Assembly: GCA_001510575.1 (NCBI GenBank)
Contig: LNGK01000004.1
Coordinates: 1,604,537 to 1,668,536 of the forward strand
Length of the DNA: 64,000 bases
Direction of reading: 5' to 3'
Origin: Knoxdaviesia capensis
Lineage: Eukaryota > Ascomycota > Sordariomycetes > Microascales > Gondwanamycetaceae
Shown here in pieces: positions 23,601 through 36,100 of this stretch; position 1 is the stretch's first letter; the number at the start of each line of letters is the position of its first letter. Below the pieces are notes generated by a model that worked only from the letters and a program-made list of their open reading frames with translations, had not been told where the DNA came from and ran no database searches. Position numbers and translations under genes: made by a program.

Positions 23601-26600
23601 CCCATTGCTTTCTCCGTGTTTGACCCTGGCTGTGGTCTGGGTTCTTGGACAGGTGGCCTGGGTGAAAGAGCAGAGCGAGAATCTGAAGGAACTGAGCTTG
23701 TAGCAGACATGTAAACTCTTTTGTGTAGGCGACGTAAGCCAGCCCTGTCGTGTCGTCACTACCCCGGATATGTGGGAGATCGAGATGGCCGGTAAGATTC
23801 CCCCGGGAAACGACAAACAAAAGTTCCTTCGCTTCCCCAGCTGTCTAGGATCGTGGGATTTGCCAGATCGTGAGATTCGAGAGCCATTCTTCTGACGAAC
23901 TCGGCCGTGTTGGGAGGGCAGCTCCTTCGAATGGGAATGCTATCCAGCATACCACTATGTCTGGTGGGGGATTCCATATATATCTTCACCCACACTACCT
24001 GCATATCAACATGCCGACGGAAGGAAGGGGTGGAAGCGAAAGGAGAAAAAAGAAATGTGGGTGTAATCTTTCACGATGCATGCTTTTTTTTTTCTTTTCA
24101 AGCCCCCAATTCAGATCGTCCCGCGCTTGTTTTCAAGTTTTTTAAACGCAGAGAGCGCGCTTGTCCTGCACCTGATTTGGCAAGTGAGTTTTTCTCTTTT
24201 TCTTTCTCGGGGCTGTGAAAGTCAGGCTCGGCTGCCGCTCGCTCGCACGAATATTTTTTCTCGCTTCTTTTTTCTCCCAAGCATCTTTGGTTTCCACGAT
24301 CGCCCCAGGCAGTTAGTTATTCAGAGATAATATAACCAGGAAACTGGTTGTATGGGTCGTCGCGATCACGTTGGCCGCTTGGATCGATCTGCGAAATCGA
24401 TCGGCTCATTTCGCTGACGCTTCTGTTCCCCGTTTTGCTTGTTTGAAGCTGGCGAGATGGCTTTTTGATGTTGCATGAAAGCGCATTCTTGCCTGAGAGA
24501 GAAAACTCGTCGATGTGGGCTTTCACCCCGTCAGGGGGCATTTTCTCCCTTCGTCGCGGCATCGCACGACGAAACGAGGCTGGACTCACAGGGAACCTCT
24601 GCAGTTGCATTGCCGCCTCCATGGCAGAGCAGGATAGTGAACCTCGTTCTGTGACCTCCTATGAGGCATCGACTCCAGATATGGATTCTGGAAGGCCCGA
24701 CAAAACATCTTCTCCACGGGGTGGAGATGAGGGGCGTACCCATATTGAAGCCACCGAACCTCGTCCGATGTTCAGAGTGGACGACGACCCGTCACTTGGG
24801 CCCTGATACCGGCACTCTCTCTCAATGCCACCAGTGAGGAGGAGAGAAACACCCACCAACAGACGGAGTGCGCAGCAGGTGCCGCCGCCACAACTCGGCG
24901 AGTGTGCGTTGGACGGGTCTTCTCCAAGAGCGCCCCGATTGCGTCGCAAGTACGTATGGCCCTGCCGGGATAAATGCCGTAATGCTGTCCGAGATGGGAC
25001 ACATGTGGGGACTTGCGTGCCACGAGTTCGGGGCCGTATCGTCATCGGAGACACACCGACGCTTGACGTGTGGCCATGCGTGTGCTGTGTGCTATACCGC
25101 CAGAGTCCAGTGGGGCCGATCTGACAGAGCATGACCAGGCGCTCACGTGTGTTCGGATCTGGGGAAGTCCCACTGATTTGGTGTGGGTTTCATCGGTCCT
25201 CTTCACTGACCCCGCGACGATGTTTGGGCAGACTTAAGGTTTAAGCCTAATTGATTGGGGGTTTAACCATTAATAGGGTTTAACCCGGGAGCTTCGACAC
25301 TGAGCTTAGCCGCGGCGACGACGAGCGCAAAACGTGGCAAGGTGTCTTCCTTTTCTCTGTGAGGAGGGACAGTCGAAGAGTATAGATCGCGGCCGCTTTG
25401 AGAAGTGTAACTCAAACGTGTTTGTTGGTTACACATGCAGGAGCCCAGATCTGTGCGTCACCAAGTTGCTGGCGCAGGAATGCAATGTTTTGGAAGGAGT
25501 TGGAAGATGACAGAAAAGACTCGCTCTGAAAGGCAGAGGTGCGATTGATGTATTTCCCTCTCCAGGTTGCAGGATTCCATTCCAGAAGCCAGGCTCTGTT
25601 CCGACCTGGGAATTTCTCCGCCGAAATCGCGGTGCATTCCTCACCGAGACGGACCATCGTCATCGTGATTTGTGGTGTCAAGGACTAGCCTGCTCGGCTG
25701 GAATTCAGATCTCCCGTGTTCGGTCGGGCTGGCCCTGCTTCCTAAAATGGGGTTTTTGGTTGTTTGCTGTTTTTGTTCTCTGACTGCCGTGGTTACGTGC
25801 TTGTGCCACTGTGGGCGGGCTTTGTGCGGCCGGACAAACTCACACGACTGAGACACACATGGCACGGCGTGATGGGAGTTGGACGTAGAGTCTAGAGAGC
25901 CACAGAGGTCCCGGCGTGTATGACACTCCGTTTTGTCGCAGATACCGAGAAGGGGAAGAGATACAGCATGGGAGGAAGAGGGCTGCTGCTCTCTGGTCTC
26001 AAGTCATGCGATCTAGTAGATGGCACAGAGCATTGATGGAGACCTGGTTCCAGACCGCCTTGTCAACTCATCTTGATAATATTCCGGGGCATTTGACTGG
26101 TTTAAAAGACTTGATTTGATGGTCTGGGGGAAGTGTATTGTTCTGGTTTTTTCAGCCCGACAAGGACTGTTCTCACATGTATTCACAGGCCAACTCGGTC
26201 GAAAACAGCGTGCAAAAAGCTGTCAAGGCATGTGACAAAGCAAGGAGAGAAATACAGGTTTGAGTAGTGCTGCATGTTCCGACATATTGCACCAAACGAA
26301 AGAAGCAAACGCAGAGACGTCTGTTGAGACACTACGGCAATACCTAGCCCTAATGCAGATTCAATTGCACGAAGTGGAGAAGATTGTTTTCGTCTGGGTA
26401 TCTTCCATCACACCAAGTGTTTCGCCCTACCCGGCATGGCTGATGAAAGGAAGTCGTTCAACCAGTGGCCCCTCACTCTATCGGAGGGAACAGGCCATGA
26501 GAACAGAGTATGTATTAGGGTTAGGGTTGCGATGGTATCTCAATCTCACAAGCCCACCGGACCCCGTTTGTCTGGCATGGCCGATGCCGATCAGTGATCT

Positions 26601-28879
26601 ACTCTGGATGGGTTCAAGTGGCTCCGAGTCACTGGCAATAGCAGCCTGAAAGCTGATCTCGAGTGCACACAGCAGTGCTGGCGCTTGGTGCTTTGACACG
26701 GTAGCATTAAACTGTATAGTACTGTACAGTCGAATGGTTCCCGAGGCCTCTTCGTTATCGGGATTTCGCCACCACGAACTCAACCAAAGAATATGCAACC
26801 AATGAAGCTTCAGTTACGGCGCCATGAAGTCAGTCAGGGTCGCGATATCCCGTATTTCCCCCTCCCAGATCTAAATGAGGCCGCGAAGAGGCCAGGAGAG
26901 ACGGGAGCGAAGCTGTCGAGCTTCTGTGTGTACAGTATCGTACTGTATGCATGTATACGGGATCTTGTGCCTGGGTCCTTTTTACGGCGTGCGCGGGCCT
27001 TCTCTATGATCCCAAATGACATCAACCCGCTCAAATTAAAAGCCCCCAGCCATCGAGCCGGCTCTGTCTAATGGTGGATCCCCTTAACGGCAAAAAAAAA
27101 GAAATTCATGAAGCCAACCACAGGGTTCACCTAAGTTCAGGGCTGAAGCTACGCAAATCGCGCGGGGATCAACCCTCCCCTAGTAAAATTGCAGGTGATC
27201 GGTGCTTCTCCGGCATCCGCACGTCACTTGAGCAGCCCAAGATTGAAGGAGGGAGCGAATGGCTTGACTTTCCTTCTGATCGGTGTGAGTGTCTGCACCT
27301 GATACAGTACAGAAGATGCAAAAGCCTGGGAATGGGTGGTGAGAAACCTGCATATTAGCAAGCCATGGCCATTGGTACTCTAGACTCTCATCATCTGCAG
27401 CTCTCAGCTTTGGGATTTTCCTCAGTTGGCTCCCAAAAACTCGCAGATTTGCCAGCGCGTCGTCTCAGGCCATGCCGTTCAGCTCAGCTGGGACTGGGGG
27501 GGCGAATGTCAATATGTTACTATTTCTTCTCTTGTTTCCCCCGCTCCACTGATTTTCCAGACCCTTCACAGACGATGTGTCCCGGCTAAGGGAAGTGAAG
27601 AGCAAAAAAAGAGAAGAAAGCAGAGAAAGCCCAAAATGAAGAGAACGGGCCACTCCCTTGCGTCAGTGACACCAGCGTGCTCACTCTGTCTCATATACAG
27701 TGTTTTCGCATTCGCTCCTTTTCTGGTGTGCATCGCGTAGGTGGAAGTAAGACAAAAAGATTTCTTGCCAGATGTTTTGTGTATCTCATCCCCTTTCTCT
27801 CTCTCGCTCTCTCTGGCGACGAGAGAAGTGGGTAAGGCTAGTAGGTTAGGCTCGATGCGGCCGCTTTTGAGAGAGATGGGCCGGAGAGACCAGCTGTGAG
27901 AATTATGGGCGGCCACCACTAAAAAAAAAAAAAGAGGTCCAGCTCTCATTGTTCACCGTTCAATTTCCCGGCTAGCAAAGCTAGCTGAAGCCACTAACGA
28001 AATGAAGCCGCGTAGGGGGGGGGCGTGTGCGATTTGGAGGGAGTTGGTGCTGTTTAAGATGGGGGTTTTCTTCTTTTCTTCCTCTTTTGGTTTTATTTAG
28101 TGACGCGCCCAACTGGAACTTGCCAGAGGTTTAAGGGTCTCTCTACTATACGACGGATGTGACCGTATCTCTGTGAAAGTCGACAGTCCTGGTGTTGTTG
28201 GCCGCTGCCAGATCGGCTGCTCTTTCGTGTACCTGTAACCCGTGGGCCTTCCGCTCCCGTCGTGCAATCAAAGCCGCCTTCACCTGGCGTGTACAGCTGG
28301 CCGTGCAGTAGTACTGTACTGTAGTTTCCGTTGCCCTCCACAGCCTGGCTTGTTTGTTCCACACGCCCTGATATCATCTGTTTGGTTGTTCCGGAAGTTA
28401 AAGCGTTAGCTTCTGCTTCCCTCTTTTTCTCCCCCTCCCTCCCGCCGTCCCGAAGGTCTGTTGGTGCTTCTTTTTCTCTTCTCGTTCCTCTCTTTCCCCC
28501 TCTTACCTTTCTTTTCTCTCCTTTGCTTCGTGCTCTCATCCCATCTCTTCCTCTGTCTCCATTCCTCCCCACGATATATCGAGTGAATGGTACCGGCTTG
28601 ATATCTCTCGGTAAATCGGCCTCTACGACGGCCTCCAGGAAAAAAGCTCTCTCGTTTCTTTTACGCTTTTACTGCTCGTCATTATTAATTTTTTTTTTTT
28701 TGGAATTCAGTCGTTCTTGGCTGTCCCGACCGCAATTCATCCCCCCCCGGGATCCCGCCCCCAAATTCAATCCTTCTCGGAAGCTTTCTCCGGTCCAATC
28801 ACTCAACTACGGCTCTTCTCCGACAACTATTGACTGATTTACAGACTCTCATCAACCCACCACTCGTTGATTTGTCGCC
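20680..28879. other. 8.2 kb intergenic desert between divergent genes
   Basis: No supported gene on either strand. Frames up to about 270 codons (for example minus 20975-21805) lack any domain, are interrupted by simple sequence and have no partner exons that I can join. Contents: poly-T runs near 22245 and 24085, TACAGTACTGTA-type motifs at 26712-26730, 26929-26950 and 28306-28324, and a TTAGGGTTAGGG dimer at 26514. From 28400 to 28880 there is a strongly C/T-rich stretch that is probably the 5' leader of the CSC1-like gene. Confidence 0.6.
28400..28879 (+). promoter_or_regulatory. C/T-rich promoter and 5' leader of the CSC1-like gene
   Basis: Long runs of TTC, CTC and poly-T directly ahead of the ATG at 28880, which sits in a good context (TCGCCATGG). 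Such pyrimidine-rich tracts commonly mark fungal core promoters and leaders. The exact transcription start cannot be placed from sequence. Confidence 0.45.
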
Positions 28880-31816
28880 ATGGCTGACGACGATGATCCG
28901 CAGAATGCGCGGCCGGCGTCGCTGCAGGGTATGTGCTGATTGCACCCTAACCCAACCCTAACACGGCGTTCCTTCCTTTGGCCCTCCCGCCTCGCTCCTT
29001 CCCGGCTTCACGCCGCGCAGAACCCCAACCAACCCTAACAATGTCTCGCCATCGCGGCTTTTGCTTTCGTTCTTCTCTAGGTTTCATCACCACCCTCGTA
29101 GCGAGCTTGGTCGTTGCTGTGCCTTACTTCATCTTCTTCCTGATCATGCGCCGCCGCGAAAACCGCTGGTACGCCCCGCGCTCGTACCTCGGCACGCTCC
29201 GGCCGTTCGAGCGGTCGCCGACGCTTCCATCCGGCCTCTTCAACTGGGTGCGCGCGTTCTGGAAGCTGCCGGACGCGTACACCATCCGCCAGCAGTCGCT
29301 CGACGCGTTCCTGTTCCTGCGGTTCCTGCGCATCTGCGTGGCCATCTGCTTTGTCGGCCTGTGCATCACGTGGCCGGTGCTGTTCCCGATCAACGCCACC
29401 GGCGGCGGCGGCGAGGAGCAGCTGAACATCCTCAGCATGAGCAACATCAACACCGACACCAGCGCCGGCCGCTACAAGTTCATCGCCCACGCCTGCATTG
29501 CGTGGATCTTCTACGGCTTCGTCATGTACACCATCCTGCGCGAGTGCATCTACTACATCAACCTGCGCCAGGCGTATCTGCTCGCCCCGCGCAACGCCTC
29601 GCGCATCTCGTCGCGCACCGTGCTGTTTGCGTCGGTGCCGCGCAAGTACCTCGACGAGGCCCGCCTGCGCGCCGCGTTCCCCGGCGTGCGCAACATCTGG
29701 ATCACACGTGACACCAAGCACCTCGACGAGCTCGTGGCCGAGCGCGACAAGACCGCCATGCGGCTCGAGGGCGCCGAGGTCAAGCTGCTGAAGAAGGCGA
29801 ACAAGGCCCGTGTCAAGGGCCAGCCGGTCGAGGACGGCCACTCATCCAGCCTCAACCCGTTTGCCGGCCGCGCTACCGAGAAGCGCGCGAGCAGCGACCA
29901 CGAAGTCGACCCTTCCGGCACTCACGGTAACAAGCCCGCCGGCCTGCCCGACCAGGAGGCCACCCTTGGCCTCTCGGCTGCGTCCCCCGACCGCTGGGTG
30001 GCCCGCAAGGACCGCCCGACCCACCGCACCGGAAAATGGGGGCTTGTCGGCCCCACCGTCGACAGCATTGACTGGTGCCGCGCCGAGCTGGGCCGCCTGA
30101 TCCCCGAGGTCGAGGCCGCCCAGCAGAGCTACCGCTCCGGAGACCCGCCGGCCGTTGGCGGCGTGTTCATCGAGTTCGCCTCGCTGTCCGATGCCGAGGC
30201 CGCCGCCCAGCGCCTGACCCACCACCACGCACTGGCCATGTCGCCCAAGACGGCCGGCGTGCGCCCCGACGACGTGATCTGGGAGAACCTGTCGATGCCG
30301 TGGTGGCAGCGCGTGGTGCGCCGCTACGCCGTGTCGGCCTTCCTGACCGCCATGATCATCTTCTGGGCCATCCCGGTGGCCATTGTCGGTACCTTCTCCA
30401 ACATCAACGAGCTGCAGAAGCGCTTCTCGTGGCTCGACTTCCTCAACAAGTGCCCCTCCGTCATCCTTGGCTTCATCACCGGTCTGCTGCCGGCCGTGTG
30501 TCTGTCGATCCTGATGTCGCTGGTGCCGGTGGTTATCCGCTGGATGGCCAAGTTCTCTGGCGAGTCGACGTATTCGCGCGTGGAGCTGTTCACCCAGAAC
30601 GTGTACTTTGCCTTCCAGGTCGTGCAGGTGTTCCTTGTCACCACCATTGCCAGTTCGGCCGTGGCGCTGGCCGGCCAGCTTGCCGACAACCCCGGCTCCG
30701 TCATCACCATCGTGTCCGCGGCCCTGCCCAAGGCGTCCAGCTTCTACATCAGCTACTTCATCCTGCAGGGCCTGGCCATTGCCTCAACCGTGCTGGCCCA
30801 GGCCACCGGCCTCATCATCTTCCGCCTGCTGTACCGCTATATGTCCAGCACGCCGCGATCGCTGTTCCAGAAGTGGACGGCGCTGTCGGCCATGTCGTAC
30901 GGCTCGCTGCTGCCGGTGTTCACCAACATCGCCGTGATTGCCGTGACCTACTCGGTCATTGCCCCGCTGGTGCTGGTGTGGGCCACCATGGCCAGCGCGC
31001 TGTTCTACCTCGCTTACCGCTACAACCTGCTGTACGTGACCGAGTCGCCCATCGACACCCAGGGTCTGATCTACCCGCGGGCGCTCAAGCACCTGTTCGT
31101 CGGCATCTACCTGGCCGAAATCTGCCTGATCGGCATGTGCTCGGTGTCGCGGGCCTATGTGGCCCTGGCCATCTCCATCGCCCTGCTGGTGTTTTCCGTG
31201 GTGTTCCAGATCACCATCATGAAGGCCCTCAAGCCGCTGCTGTACTCGCTGCCGCAGACGCTGCTCTCGGAAGTGACCACCCGCACGGCCAGCAACACCC
31301 CGACCACCAACACTGCCGCCACCGTCGACGACCAGACCGCGCTGTCTCCCGAGGCCGTGGTCACCCCGATGCCCGCCAACGAGGGAGCTGTTGGCCGCGT
31401 CCGCATGTGGTTCATGCGCTGGTTCATGCCGTGGAAGTACGCCAACTTCAACTACTTCCACACCATGATCTCCGCCCACGTCATGCCCCCGGACGAGGTC
31501 AACAGCGCCGGCGAGGCCGATGCCTTCCACCCGCCGTCGGTCACCAGCACCGACCTGCTCATCTGGCTGCCCCAGGATCCCGCCGGATTCTCCAAGCACG
31601 AGGTCGCCGAGACCTCGCAGACTGTCCCTGCCACCGACGAGGGCTGCACTCTCGAGTAAGTTCTTCCGCGTTTGTCCCCAGACTATCTATACCTGTTCCG
31701 TCAAGACATGCTGATACTAACGTCTCTTTTTCCACCGTTGTAGTGAGAAGAACCGCCTGCTCTGGGACGAGGATAACGCGAGACCGCCCATCTATGAGGA
31801 GAAGGTCCGCTACTAA
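28880..31816 (+). CDS. CSC1/OSCA/TMEM63-type calcium-permeable stress-gated cation channel
   Basis: Multi-pass membrane protein of the DUF221/RSN1_7TM family, whose members are osmotically or mechanically gated cation channels. Exons 28880-28928, 29081-31655 and 31744-31816 give 898 residues. Exon 1 encodes only 16 residues before the first membrane helix (FITTLVASLVVAVPYFIFFL). Helices 2 and 3 follow near 120 and 175. Then comes a cytosolic domain with the family's SRTVLFASVPRKYLDE and DVIWENLSMPWWQRVVRR boundaries. A block of helices (FWAIPVAIVGTF onward) reaches about residue 775. The C-terminal tail ends EEKVRY. The cytosolic loop carries a longer variable insert (about 280-345) than minimal homologues. 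The gene is in tandem with the kelch-like gene 1.3 kb downstream. In S. cerevisiae the family includes CSC1, PHM7, RSN1 and SPO75; which one this matches needs a tree. Confidence 0.95.
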
Positions 31817-33101
31817 GCGCGACGCTGAAACCCTGAGTACACGATGTCGAGCATCGACGCCTCGCTTTCACGCCTTCTTTGAGATACCGGAGTTTCGAAA
31901 TTGCTCTTTCCATCTCTGCTTTTGCTTTCTGTTTTGTTTTTCGTTCTTTTCTGTATCGGGTCTTTGGATGGTTTTTTCTTTAGAAAGGGGGAATCGCAAG
32001 TTCTCACATACACGATATCCTGCTTGCCATTGTCGATATGGCGGCGCTTGCAATTTGACAAGTCAACTCGCTTTTATTTTTAATGTTAGTAATAATTGAC
32101 GGATATGAGTGAGAATTCATATCTGGGGGGAGAAGTAATAGTTAATCAATAAACTCAATGACTGCCATGAATGCTATAAACTGTCGTTTGCGCAGAAGAT
32201 GAAGAAGTTGTGAGTCAACGACCGTCTTTCGGATTTTGATGGAATCCCTTATCGCGTATCTTATCGCTTATCGGCCACCAGCTGTTGTCGGCTGTCAGTC
32301 AGAATCACACGGTTGCCGTGGAAACTGTCGCATACTCCAACCAAAACAAACGTCTATTCCAGGGATCACCACGAACCTTTTCGAGATTCAAATATTGGCG
32401 AAAGAGAAAGAAAAAAACCTCCGGTCCAGCTCCCTGACATTATCTATCATAATAGCTTTATGATAATGAGCGTGTTTTTCTCCCTTTCTGTTATTTCTTC
32501 GGTTCCTCAGCTGGTCCTTGAATCCTCGTGTTTTCTTCCACCCCAGTTCCAGTTCCAGAATCTTACATCGGGGGCCTTTTCTCCAAGAAAAAAGCTTCAG
32601 CAAAAACTGTCCGTTCACCCTGGTATCCTGTGTTGATCTCTGGGGGCCCTGGACTGGTCAGTTGTTTCTCCATCGATCTATATTCGATCTCCAATCTGCA
32701 TATCATTCCAGAACCTCTGATAGCATCATCATCTCCTTCTTCTTCTTGAGCCTCATCTTCCAGGATATCTCGTCTTTGGCATAATCACAGTCTGGTCTCA
32801 GCTCGTCTCTCCCTCTTCTCATCCCACGACGGGAGGAAAGAACACGAGAAGCCAGCTGAGGGAAAGGAACCCGGCCAGCTAATAAAACCAAGCTGCCCCA
32901 AGGGATCATAACTCGGCTCTCAAAGATCACCGGGAAACCCTGAACCACCTTTCTTCTTCTCTCTCTCCTTCATTCATCCTTGCTTTTCCTGCCTCACTAT
33001 ACCCATTTTTCTTGTTGATCGTCTGCTTTGCTGTTCTTCTCCAATGCTCCGACAACCCTGCACGACATCTGCGCCTTGACACTCACATTCTGACGCTGCT
33101 C
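31817..33101. other. intergenic, tandem genes, C/T-rich leader on the right
   Basis: 3' flank of the channel gene (T-rich to about 32100), then a stretch of TTCTTC/CTCTCT sequence from about 32690 to 33100 that is probably the 5' leader of the next gene. No further gene seen. Confidence 0.6.
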
Positions 33102-36100
33102 ATGGCGTCACATCGTCAGGGCCGGCCCAACATGCGGCCGAGATCGCGATCGTCACTCTCGGGCCTTGTTGTGCTGTACTCGACGTTCTCGATCTCGGTA
33201 GCATCGACAGTCTCGGCTGCATCGTTCCCCTATCAGCCTACCACTCTTCTCTCCGTCCCCCACCTCACCTCTCTCTCCAACAAAACCTCCGACCTCATCT
33301 ATGCCTTCACTCCGTCGTCGTCGGGAGCCGTACAGTTCCTCTCCCTCAACATCTCTGCCTCCGTCGCCGCCACCCCGACATGGCGGGTTCTCTCGTCCAA
33401 TCTTCCGTTCCTGTCCGATTCTGGCAGTGACTCGTCTCTCACATTCTCCGCCTCGCGGGCCGATGACGGCAGTGTGTCTGTGTATGCCGGAAGCTGTAAC
33501 ACCACTTCGAACTACGGCATCTGGACATACTCCGGCAGCGGCGACAAGTGGCTCGAAGTTGATGTGTCTACAGTCAAGTCGGGAAGCTATGTCAACGGCC
33601 CGTCGTGGTTGGGGGCCAGCATGAGCTTCTCCGCGACCCTTGCACCGAATGTTTCGTCTCCCGTGATGTATGCCTACGGTGGCATGTGCCCAACAACCTC
33701 GTCCGGGACCGCAAACACATGGCAGGAGTCCGCAACATATAGCAATCGCATGCTTCGTCTTTCTCCCGAAATGTCGGATACGTCCATCACGGCATACGGC
33801 GCCGGAACTGTTTCGAGCACGGGCACACCCATTGCCGGTGCCGGTTTCTCTTTGACCGCCCTACCCGCTTCACTGTCGACCCGCGGAGACGTTGTAACCC
33901 AACAGGGCACGTACTTGATGTTGGGTGGCCACACATCCAGTGCCTTTATCAACATGAGCACAGCCGCTATCTGGACTCTTCCCCAAGAAACATGGTCATT
34001 TGTGTCGATTGCAGCTGCAAAGTCTGACGATGATGCCGTCGGAGAGCTACTCGCTGCGAAGAACTGGTTCGACGGGTCTTCCGAACGCAGACAGGTCCAG
34101 AGTGCGCCGGAAGTCGAGAGTCGGTCAGGCCATACGGCTGTTCTCAGTGCCGACGGCGGATCGGTGATCATTCTTGGCGGCTGGGTTGGGTCTGTGTCCC
34201 GGCCGGCCGAGCCTCAGCTTGCTGTGCTCCGGCTGGGTGGCACGTTTACCGATTGGCAGTGGGTTGTTCCGTCGGAGCAGCCCTCTGGCTCGGGAATCTA
34301 CGGCCACGGAGCCGCGGTTCTGCCAGGAAACGTCATGATGGTGTATGGCGGATACGACATCACTACTGTTGAGAAACGACAACAGGGTGGCAGCGGAACT
34401 GCCAGGTTCCTGAACTTGACATCGATGACGTGGTCCCAGACGTACACATCACCCAACCAAGTCACACTCGGCAAAAACAGCGATACCAACACCCAAACAA
34501 CACCCACTGGAACGGCCAGTCCCGACAAACCCCAGCCCACCGAGACCACCGAGCCAACTGGCGACGGCGCCACCAACATTAACGCCCGCAATCTCGGTCT
34601 GGGTATCGGACTTGGCATCGGCGTCCCAGCCCTGCTCATCGGTGCGATCCTTTTCTACTGCCTGCGCAAGCGACGACAGCGGGAGACCCGCGACGAAGCC
34701 ATCCGCAGCCTAGCCCAAGACCGGTCGCAGTTTATCCCCGAGTACCGCCGGCGGCGCCACGGTAACGGAATCGACGATGACGGGACGGGGGAGATGATTG
34801 AGCAGGGTACTCCGGGAAGCGCGTTTCTGTGGTCCAACAGTCCGTGGTATACCGGCGGGCCTGGCCCGTACCACCCGGTCAACGTCATGTCTCCGCCGGC
34901 CCGCAGTCTGGGACACGAGAGTCTTCGGAGTGCCGGGCGGATGTCGTCTGGTGGGCTGTATCACAGCAACAACAATTTCAGCATGTCTCCCGGTGGCCCG
35001 ATGATGCCGTCCGGGCACATTCATCCTATCTACGAGGCCGATGAGGACATTGACAACCACTACGACCCGCCCACTGCACCCAGGAACGTGGCTACTGGCC
35101 CCGGCCATGCCCGGACATACTCCGACGACTCGTCCTTGGGTCGGAGCTCTGATCCTTTTGCCACTCCCGTATCATCAACATTCCCAACATTCCCCATGCC
35201 TCCAAGCAGCTCCGGATCCGGAGCGTCCGGAAATGCCAACTCCTCCCAGAATCAACAGCCACCACAACGGCAATCTCAGCAACAGCCGCAATCGTCTCAA
35301 AAGGTGGACCCGGATGTCCAGGACTGGATGTCTGATGTCGACGCAGCCAATAACCTTCTCGCCCGCATGGGCCCTACAGCTGCCAGTGGAGGCAAGCGCC
35401 GGTCTCCGACCCGGATGTCGTTCCGATCGGGACCGCCGTCGAACGACGACGATGCGCGGACTATCAGCAACCTGTCGGAATCCAACCGGAGTGCTATCAG
35501 CGCACAAGTGTCGATTGCCAGCGGCAATGGGCTGCCCCCGTTGGCCCAGAAGACTTCAGCTCAGCGCCAGGCCTTGATTGACTCGTTCGGCCTGCCTGCC
35601 CCTAGTGAGGCCCGCCTGGGCACATCCGGATCCAACAGCAGCAGCCCCTCGTACAACACCGCACGATCGACCTTTGCAGCTCTGCAGTCTGAGGGCCCCA
35701 GTCTATTGTCGGGAGGCAAAAAGAGCCGGGGCAGCGATCTCGACCACGACGAGTACACAGCCGTCCCCCGTGGCCGCCGGTACAGCACGAGCAGTGCCCT
35801 TGGCGACGACAACAACAACGACGATGACACAGACACCATCCCCGGGAGTCCTAGCAAGACCCGGCAACGCCAGAGCTGGCTCGGCAGTCTGAAGCGCGTG
35901 TTCAGCGGTCGGGCATCCGGGCCTGCGGCATTTGGCGGGGGGTACTCGACCACAGCTTCCGGGTTCCCGGGTGAGAGCGATGCCAACCGAGCGACTGGTA
36001 CCGACCCGTTTGATTCCGGTCTAGCGTCCGGAGCTGCAGCTCGTCCGCGATCTCTCGGCCTCAGCGGCATTGGTGGGGCGGAGCTTCTGCGGCGGAAGCA

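Noticed and set aside
30075..32099. 674-codon plus-strand frame in the CSC1-like gene
   Set aside because: Offset frame of the channel exon; His/Arg/Pro-rich and without domains.
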